From Chloroflexota bacterium (GTDB lineage Bacteria > Chloroflexota > UBA11872), in the NCBI GenBank assembly GCA_026707185.1, contig JAPOXI010000074.1:1-21390 (forward strand): DNA of 21,390 nt. The letters run 5' to 3'. Below are positions 16,875-21,390 of this stretch, piece by piece; positions within the stretch are counted from its first letter, which is position 1; every line of letters starts with the position of its first letter. The position numbers and the translations under genes were made by a program. Below the pieces are notes generated by a model that saw nothing but the letters and a program-made list of their open reading frames with translations, did no database searches and was not told where the DNA came from.

Positions 16875-17479
16875 GTGCGCAGGATCCGGAGCCGCCGGCA
16901 CAGCCGCCGCTGCGGCTGTTTCTGGTTGGCGGTGCGGTATCGGCCATCGTGGCCGTTGTGATTGCGCTGATCGTGGTGCTGGTGGCGACGCCGGTCTATC
17001 GGGCGTCGACCGACGTGTCGATCCGGCCGCGGATTGCCGACCTGGGCGCGGCGGAGGCCTCGGCGCGACTCATCCGCAATTACGCGGCCTGGGTGGATTC
17101 GGAGGCGTATGCGGCACGGCTGCCGGAAGCCGAGCGCTCGGGGCTATCGGATGAGGAAGTCGTTCGAAACGTCAGGACGAACGGCGACGGCGACCGGCTA
17201 GTGGTGACGATTCAGTCCGAAGACTCGAATGCCGCAAGGGCCGCGGCGACCGCGAATGGATTGGCGGCGTTGCTGGTGGCGGAGGTGGCGACGCCGGAGC
17301 GGCTGAACGATCGCGAACGTGGGTTGGAGGTTGCGGTGATCGACGCGGCGCGGCCGCCGGGGGCGCCGGTGTGGCCGCGGGTTGAGGTTGCGTTGCCGAT
17401 CGCGCTTGTGCTGGGTGCGGTATTGGGTGTCGCGGCGATCTGGCTGGTTTGGCCGCTGACCAGGGTTTCCCGTGGCTGA
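16871..17479 (+). CDS. Wzz-type polysaccharide chain-length/co-polymerase protein 2
   Basis: This 202-residue protein starts at the GTG of GTGA (16871-16874), overlapping the previous stop by four bases. TM1 is FLVGGAVSAIVAVVIALIVVLV, followed by YRASTDVSIRP. A short external region contains DRLVVTIQSEDSNAARAAATANGLAALL, and then IDAARPPGAPVWPRVEV, the proline-rich pattern that precedes TM2 in Wzz proteins. TM2 is ALPIALVLGAVLGVAAIWLV. With the preceding gene it makes an unusual pair of minimal Wzz subunits, perhaps forming mixed oligomers. The sequences are too divergent to call a recent duplication. It overlaps the next gene by eight bases. Confidence 0.8.
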   Translation: MSAQDPEPPAQPPLRLFLVGGAVSAIVAVVIALIVVLVATPVYRASTDVSIRPRIADLGAAEASARLIRNYAAWVDSEAYAARLPEAERSGLSDEEVVRNVRTNGDGDRLVVTIQSEDSNAARAAATANGLAALLVAEVATPERLNDRERGLEVAVIDAARPPGAPVWPRVEVALPIALVLGAVLGVAAIWLVWPLTRVSRG

Positions 17480-18035
17480 TCCTCGAATCCTCGCCGACTT
17501 GCCGTCCGGTGATGCCCTGGCGGAGGGGTTTACGGAGTTGCGCGCCAACACGCTGGTGGCGCTGGGCGAGCGGGCGAATGCCGTCGTGACGGTTACGAGC
17601 CCGCATGCGGAGGAGCCGCGACGGCACGTGGCGGCCCACCTGGCCGCGGCGCTAGCACAGACAGGCCGACGGGTGCTGCTGGTTGACGCGGACGTGGACG
17701 GGACGGGGGGCGACGCGGGTCCCGAAGAGCGCGTTGTTCCGCCTCAGCTCTCAGTGGTGACAGCTGAGGCCGTTAGGGCTGACGATCCGGCGCTGCTTTC
17801 CGGAACGGCATCGCGAGCCTGGTTGCGCGGCGAAGCAGAACGTCATGACCTGGTGGTTGTGGCTGCGCCGCCGCTGCTGGATGTGCCTGATGGGCGGGCG
17901 CTGGCGGCGCGGGCGGATGGCGTGCTGCTGACGGTGGTGCATGCGCGGACGAATCGGGACGACTCGATCCGCGCGCGCGCGATCCTGCGGGAAGCCGGTG
18001 CGAATCTGCTGGGAGCGGTGGTCGTCGAAGGCTAG
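17472..18035 (+). CDS. CpsD/CapB (BY-kinase)-like P-loop protein with degenerate active site
   Basis: This 187-residue protein starts at GTG 17472. It keeps the kinase-family frame: EGFTELRANTLVA (residues 18-30, usually 'E-a-F-R-x-L-R-t-N'), a strand VVTVTSP, AAHLAAALAQTGRRVLLVDADV (Walker A' at 68-75), DLVVVAAPPLLDVPDG (Walker B strand), and DGVLLTVVHARTNRD. The Walker A position reads TSPHAEEPRRH, with no GK[ST]. The Walker B Asp is replaced by Ala (VVVAAPP). No C-terminal tyrosine cluster exists. ATP hydrolysis and autophosphorylation are therefore unlikely. It is probably a structural partner of the two Wzz proteins that precede it, or a decaying kinase. Its stop codon shares bases with that of the convergent reductase gene. 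Confidence 0.82.
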   Translation: MADPRILADLPSGDALAEGFTELRANTLVALGERANAVVTVTSPHAEEPRRHVAAHLAAALAQTGRRVLLVDADVDGTGGDAGPEERVVPPQLSVVTAEAVRADDPALLSGTASRAWLRGEAERHDLVVVAAPPLLDVPDGRALAARADGVLLTVVHARTNRDDSIRARAILREAGANLLGAVVVEG

Positions 18036-19051
18036 GTTCGGCGGACTGGCCCCTGGTCGGTGGTGGTGGGCGACCCGCCGGCGAGGAGGCGCTGGTAGGC
18101 CTCGAAGGTTGCCTGCTCAGGTCCAGTCATCAGGCCGTCGGGCAGATCGGCTTCCAGGGCGTCGACGGCGGCATCGACCTCGTCCGGGGTGCGGAAGCCG
18201 ACCAGGGCGGTGGAGATGGCCGGTTCGTCGAGGACCCAGCGCAGGGCCAGCTGCGGGGTGGTGAGGCCGGCTTGCTCGGCGGCGGAGGTGACTTCGTCGA
18301 CAGCCTCCAGGGTTTCGGGCAGGTAGTCGGGATGGAAGAGCGGGAGGCCGAAGGCCGTTCCCATCGCGCGCCAGTCGCCTTCTTCGAACTGGTGGTCGGG
18401 TTTGAAGGCGCCGGTGAGGACGCCGTGGGCGAGGGAGCCGTAGGCCATGACGCCGATGCCGTTGGTGGCGCAGTAGGGAATGATCTCGTCGGCGTGGCGG
18501 CGGTCGAGCATGTGGTAGCCGACCTGGTTGGCGACGATTGGGGAGACGGCGAGGCACTCGTCCATGAGGGTGGTGGAGAAGTTGGAAACGCCGACGTGGC
18601 CGATCTTGCCCTCGGCCTTGAGGTCTTCCATGGCCCGCATGGTTTCGTCCCTGGGCGTGTCGAAGTCGGGCCAGTGGATGAGGTAGACGTCGATGAAGTC
18701 GGTGCCGAGGGCCTTGAGGCTGAATTCGCACTGGGATCTGATGGTTTCGGGGCTTGAGTCGCGGTAGAAGGTGTCGGGATTGTCGGGCTGGGGGACGACG
18801 CCGGTTTTGGTGACGACGACGATGTCGTCCCAGTGGCCCTGGAGGGCGTTGCCCATGAGGGATTCGGAGGTGCCGAGGCCGTAGGCGACGGCGGTGTCGA
18901 AGAGGGTGACGCCGAGGTCGAGGGCGCGGCCGATGGCGGCGGTGGCGAGGTCGTTGTCGATGGATCCGTAGCGGGCGCCGCCCATGGGCCAGCCGCCGAA
19001 GCCGAGAGCGGAGACTTCAGGTCCCGTGTCGCCGAGTTTGCGGTATTGCAT
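18032..19051 (-). CDS. Aldo/keto reductase
   Basis: This protein of about 339 residues starts at ATG 19051, where AAGGA stands nine bases upstream; the frame stays open to 19111 but that extension has no family sequence. The catalytic tetrad is complete: D52 and Y57 in FDTAVAYG, K82 in VTKTG, and H126 in LIHWPD. The (beta/alpha)8 order is kept (LGFGGWPMGG, GKIGHVGVSNF, GVMAYGSLAHGVLTG, LALRWVLDEPAISTALVGFRTP). Such enzymes reduce aldehydes or ketones with NADPH; a sugar-aldehyde substrate is only a guess. The gene runs against the polysaccharide operon and ends on the same CTAG (18032-18035), leaving no terminator space. Confidence 0.94.
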   Translation of the reverse strand: MQYRKLGDTGPEVSALGFGGWPMGGARYGSIDNDLATAAIGRALDLGVTLFDTAVAYGLGTSESLMGNALQGHWDDIVVVTKTGVVPQPDNPDTFYRDSSPETIRSQCEFSLKALGTDFIDVYLIHWPDFDTPRDETMRAMEDLKAEGKIGHVGVSNFSTTLMDECLAVSPIVANQVGYHMLDRRHADEIIPYCATNGIGVMAYGSLAHGVLTGAFKPDHQFEEGDWRAMGTAFGLPLFHPDYLPETLEAVDEVTSAAEQAGLTTPQLALRWVLDEPAISTALVGFRTPDEVDAAVDALEADLPDGLMTGPEQATFEAYQRLLAGGSPTTTDQGPVRRT

Positions 19052-19394
19052 GGTTGGGATTCCTTGACTGGGCGCCACCGAAGAATGGCGGGACGGGACC
19101 GCGTGCGTCAATCGGTCGGCTCATTTGCGGCACGCAGGACCGGCCCGCGCCTGGCTACCGCGGTTTGGAGGTTGGGGTTGCGGAGTCATCAAGCCCACGG
19201 TGCTCTTTCTGAGTACCGATGGCAGGTGATTAGCAAATGGCCGGGACGCCGGTTCCGTACCCGATACGGGGCTGACGTTGAGGCACAGCTTCGGCGATCC
19301 GGGTAACGCTGGACGGGGCCGGGCTGTGGCATGGGACGCGGAAGAACCGGAGGGACGCCTGGTGCTCTCCGCCGGGTACGCTGCAGCCTGCTCG
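19052..19394. other. Gene-free stretch upstream of the aldo/keto reductase
   Basis: These 343 bases contain the AAGGA ribosome binding site of the reductase (complement of 19061-19065) and small dyads such as CCGTA-5-TACGG. I found no convincing coding frame, tRNA or promoter pair. Confidence 0.45.
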
Positions 19395-19907
19395 TCAGGC
19401 CGGCGTGTTGACCCGCCATGGCTGGCAGCCAATGGTTGAAAACCAGATCTTGTCGTCTGGTCTGCTGCGAAAGTGCGATTCGCGCAGGATTTCGCGAACG
19501 CTGAACTGGCCAGCCACGTGAAGTGTCCCGTGGATGCCAACTCCGTCAAAGTCTCGGAAGCCTACTCGCCCAGACGGCTGCTGCATCACGCCCCGAAAGA
19601 CGACGATCTCACTACCGAATGGAGACTCATGCGGGCGCGAGATAAAGCTGTATTCGCACGGCGCCGTCCGGGTCGTTGCCGGACCGTCCGTCGACAGCAC
19701 CATCCCGGCGGCTAAGTCGACCGGCAGGTTTTCAACGCCCTCCGAGGCCGCGTGGTACACGTGGATCGTCCTGGTCTCGACCCTGGTGTCCAGACTTGCT
19801 TCGCGCACTCGCCAGGCAACTGACAATGCCATCGCGACAAGCCCCAGCGCGAGCGCGGCCGTCAGCAGCCAGCGTCGCTTTCGAGTCATCGGCTGCCGGT
19901 AAGACAT
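19395..19907 (-). CDS. Small membrane-anchored hypothetical protein
   Basis: This 170-residue protein starts at ATG 19907 (ATG 19889 is an alternative). A basic N-terminus (MTRKRRW) leads into one hydrophobic helix (LLTAALALGLVAMALSVAW), a signal anchor with the rest outside. The exported part is beta-rich in character (TRTIHVYH, GSEIVVFRGVM, GIHGTLHVAGQF) and has two cysteines outside the helix, in APCEYSF and TIGCQPW, that could form a disulfide. I recognise no family. The gene is weakly supported (no Shine-Dalgarno, no operon partner). It stands alone between two non-coding stretches. Confidence 0.5.
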   Translation of the reverse strand: MSYRQPMTRKRRWLLTAALALGLVAMALSVAWRVREASLDTRVETRTIHVYHAASEGVENLPVDLAAGMVLSTDGPATTRTAPCEYSFISRPHESPFGSEIVVFRGVMQQPSGRVGFRDFDGVGIHGTLHVAGQFSVREILRESHFRSRPDDKIWFSTIGCQPWRVNTPA

Positions 19908-20129
19908 GGCAGAAGCCTATGCCACCGAAACTTGCGACTGCCAGCGCCATCGAGGGCTCTCAGGACGAGGCCCCAACGAAGACTTCCAACCTTGCCTGGT
20001 GCACATGCCGCGGGAGTGCGGGTCCTCGTAGGCGGTCCCGAGGACGAGGACGGATTTGGCGGAAGGTGATGCATGCCGAGGACGCACATTCCAGGAGCGC
20101 TGGAGGTCTGGGACGGGCACGGGTGAATC

Positions 20130-20246
20130 CCTTGGCAGGCTCAGGGCAGGCTCTACGCGAGAACGGCAAGATGACGCTTGGCGGTGTGGTTCGACACGCC
20201 CCGCCGAAAGACTCTGGGGCGGCTCACCACGAACGGGTGGGCGCCT
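20130..20246. repeat. Diverged extragenic repeat related to the TTCGACAAGCTCA family
   Basis: CCTTGGCAGGCTCAGGGCAGG (20130-20150) resembles the widespread extragenic repeat CCTTCGACAGGCTCAGGGCAGG. At 20190-20196 a TTCGACA is followed by a 25-base stem-loop (CGCCCC ... GGGGCG), then GCTCACCACGAACGG, which is the other half of the same repeat. The spurious peptides PEPAKG and PFVVS in these frames are the usual sign of this element. I recall close relatives in Chloroflexota genomes, but copy number in this genome cannot be seen. GGCAGGCTC occurs twice in direct orientation at 20134 and 20145. Confidence 0.5.
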
Positions 20247-20372
20247 CGAGCGGAAGAGGCCGCATATGCTTCGGTCTCGAAGTGAGAGCCCGGACACCTA
20301 AAGGACTCGACCCGGGCCGGAAGGCGACCGGGAGCCGACAGCGGCTCTAGACTGGCCGTGGATGTGAGTGTT

Positions 20373-20382
20373 GAAGGGGAGG
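20373..20382 (+). promoter_or_regulatory. Ribosome binding site of phnA
   Basis: GAAGGGGAGG ends six bases before the GTG at 20389 and decides that start against downstream alternatives. Confidence 0.75.
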
Positions 20383-20388
20383 CTGCCG

Positions 20389-21390
20389 GTGGCTGAATCC
20401 CTGTCGCCGGTGGTGGTGATTTGCGCCGACGGCGCCGATCCGACGTATGTGGACGCGGCGATCGACCATGGGTGCATGCCAACGATGGCCCGCTTTCAGC
20501 GGGAGGGCGCGTATCACCTCGTGCCGGCGGCGATTCCCTCGTTCACCAACCCGAACAACATGACCATCGCGACCGGCCGGCCGCCGGCGGCGCACGGGAT
20601 TTCGGGCAATTATTTCTACGACGCCAGGCGCGAGGCGGAAGTGATGATGGACCACCCGCGCTTTCTGCGCTGCGAGTCCCTGTTTGCCCGGTACAGCCGG
20701 GAAGGCCGGCGGGTGGCCGCCATCACGGCCAAGGACAAGCTGCGCACCATGCTGGCTACCGGCTGGCGCGGCATTTGCTTCTCCGGCGAATTGGCGCACG
20801 AGACGACCGAGCAGGAGCATGGGATTGCGGGTGTCACGCGGCGCATGGGGCGGGAGAACCTGGACATTTACTCAGGCCGGATGAGCGACTTCGTGATGGC
20901 CTGCGGCGTGTACCTGGTGCGGGAGCGACTGGCCGACCTGCTCTATCTATCGCTCACGGACTTCGTGCAGCACACCCATGCGCCCGGCACGACCGAGGCC
21001 GACGCGTTCTACACGGCGCTCGATGGCCGCCTTGCCGAGCTCGACGCGCTGGGGGCCGTGATCCTGATGACGGCGGACCACGGCATGAACGACAAGTGCC
21101 ATCCGGACGGCACGCCCAACATCGTGTACCTGGAAACGCTGCTGGACGGGGCGGCGCCCGGGCCGTTGCGGGTGGTGCTGCCGATCACCGATCCGCACGT
21201 GACGCATCACGCGGGCCTGGGGTCGTTTGCCACCGTCCATCTGCCACCCGACCAGGTGGATGCGGCCATTGAGCGTCTGCGCGACGACGCGCGTATCGAC
21301 GACGCCCTGCCCCGAGCCGACGCCGCGAAGAAGTTCGAGCTTCCGGGCGACCGCATCGGCGACATCGTTGTGCTGAGCGATCGGGGCTCA
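20389..21390 (+). CDS. phnA: Phosphonoacetate hydrolase, C-terminus beyond window
   Basis: The GTG at 20389 follows a strong ribosome binding site, and 334 codons run to the window end without a stop. The protein belongs to the alkaline phosphatase superfamily, close to PhnA, which cleaves phosphonoacetate to acetate and phosphate using two zinc ions. Visible residues are D14 in ICADGADP, nucleophile T53 in SFTNPNN, D191 and H195 in LTDFVQHTHAPG, and D230 and H231 in TADHGM. Their spacing follows the characterised PhnA enzymes as I remember them. The last expected metal His should fall just past the edge. Family length is about 400, so 65-80 residues are missing. A nucleotide pyrophosphatase relative is the alternative, but TNPNN favours PhnA. 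Confidence 0.88.
   Translation, partial: MAESLSPVVVICADGADPTYVDAAIDHGCMPTMARFQREGAYHLVPAAIPSFTNPNNMTIATGRPPAAHGISGNYFYDARREAEVMMDHPRFLRCESLFARYSREGRRVAAITAKDKLRTMLATGWRGICFSGELAHETTEQEHGIAGVTRRMGRENLDIYSGRMSDFVMACGVYLVRERLADLLYLSLTDFVQHTHAPGTTEADAFYTALDGRLAELDALGAVILMTADHGMNDKCHPDGTPNIVYLETLLDGAAPGPLRVVLPITDPHVTHHAGLGSFATVHLPPDQVDAAIERLRDDARIDDALPRADAAKKFELPGDRIGDIVVLSDRGS

Larger units (their letters stand above)
19908..20388. other. Gene-free stretch with a diverged repeat and hairpins
   Basis: These 481 bases lie between the hypothetical protein and phnA. They contain a weak dyad (GTCCTCG-10-CGAGGAC, 20022-20045), the extragenic repeat at 20130-20246, a small hairpin GAGCCG-ACAG-CGGCTC (20332-20347), and the phnA ribosome binding site. 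ORFs here are arginine/proline-rich and look like random translation of GC-rich DNA. Confidence 0.5.

Noticed and set aside
18272..18757. 161-residue glycine/valine/glutamate-rich plus-strand ORF
   Set aside because: It is antisense to the aldo/keto reductase, whose catalytic tetrad is intact; composition alone explains the open frame.
20022..20249. CRISPR-like or IS-end signal suggested by short repeats
   Set aside because: Only two imperfect short repeats, no regular spacers, no transposase and no target-site duplication were seen.
20421..21272. 283-residue plus-strand ORF overlapping phnA
   Set aside because: It is in another frame of phnA and is repetitive in Arg, Gly and Ala; phnA has all its catalytic residues and the ribosome binding site.

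Overview
The window is GC-rich (mostly about 65-77% by eye, with one clear dip) and bacterial. It most resembles a free-living Chloroflexota genome. The clues are a secreted M23 peptidase preceded by a GYPIS-type repeat module common in extracellular proteins of that phylum, a lone MsmX/UgpC-type sugar-transport ATPase, GTG/TTG starts, and a diverged extragenic repeat of a kind I remember from Chloroflexota genomes. The phylum is an inference (about 0.6); no rRNA or marker gene fixes it.

Left part (1-7540). On the minus strand lie the N-terminal half of a Fur-family regulator (cut by the window edge) with a Fur-box-like palindrome just upstream, tRNA-Arg(TCG), a SRPBCC protein, a DUF2007-like small protein, and a secreted M23 endopeptidase. 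Divergent from the peptidase, on the plus strand, are a Tat-exported six-hairpin glycosidase, a YihY/BrkB membrane protein, and a solitary ABC sugar-importer ATPase with a strong ribosome binding site, closed by a 16-bp-stem hairpin.

Middle part (7700-18035): a cell-surface polysaccharide locus, all on the plus strand. It opens with two tandem paralogous membrane proteins of about 740 residues and about 20 membrane segments (GT-C-like, with a DD motif and an RPEG motif). Their C-terminal cores have much lower GC than the rest of the gene. Then come a GT4 glycosyltransferase, a WbaP-type initiating sugar-phosphate transferase, a second GT4, two short Wzz-type chain-length proteins, and a CpsD-like ATPase whose Walker A and Walker B are both eroded. 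The last six genes overlap or nearly abut, so they are probably one operon. No recognisable Wzx flippase or Wzy polymerase is present, so the tandem membrane pair is a candidate for polymerisation or sugar transfer outside the membrane.

Right part (18032-21390). A minus-strand aldo/keto reductase converges on the polysaccharide operon so tightly that one CTAG supplies both stop codons. It is followed by a small membrane-anchored hypothetical protein (minus), a 480-base gene-free stretch with a diverged repeat element, and the first 334 codons of a phosphonoacetate hydrolase (phnA), cut by the window edge.

The most novel material is the paralogous GT-C-like pair and the degenerate tyrosine-kinase-like ATPase in the polysaccharide locus.
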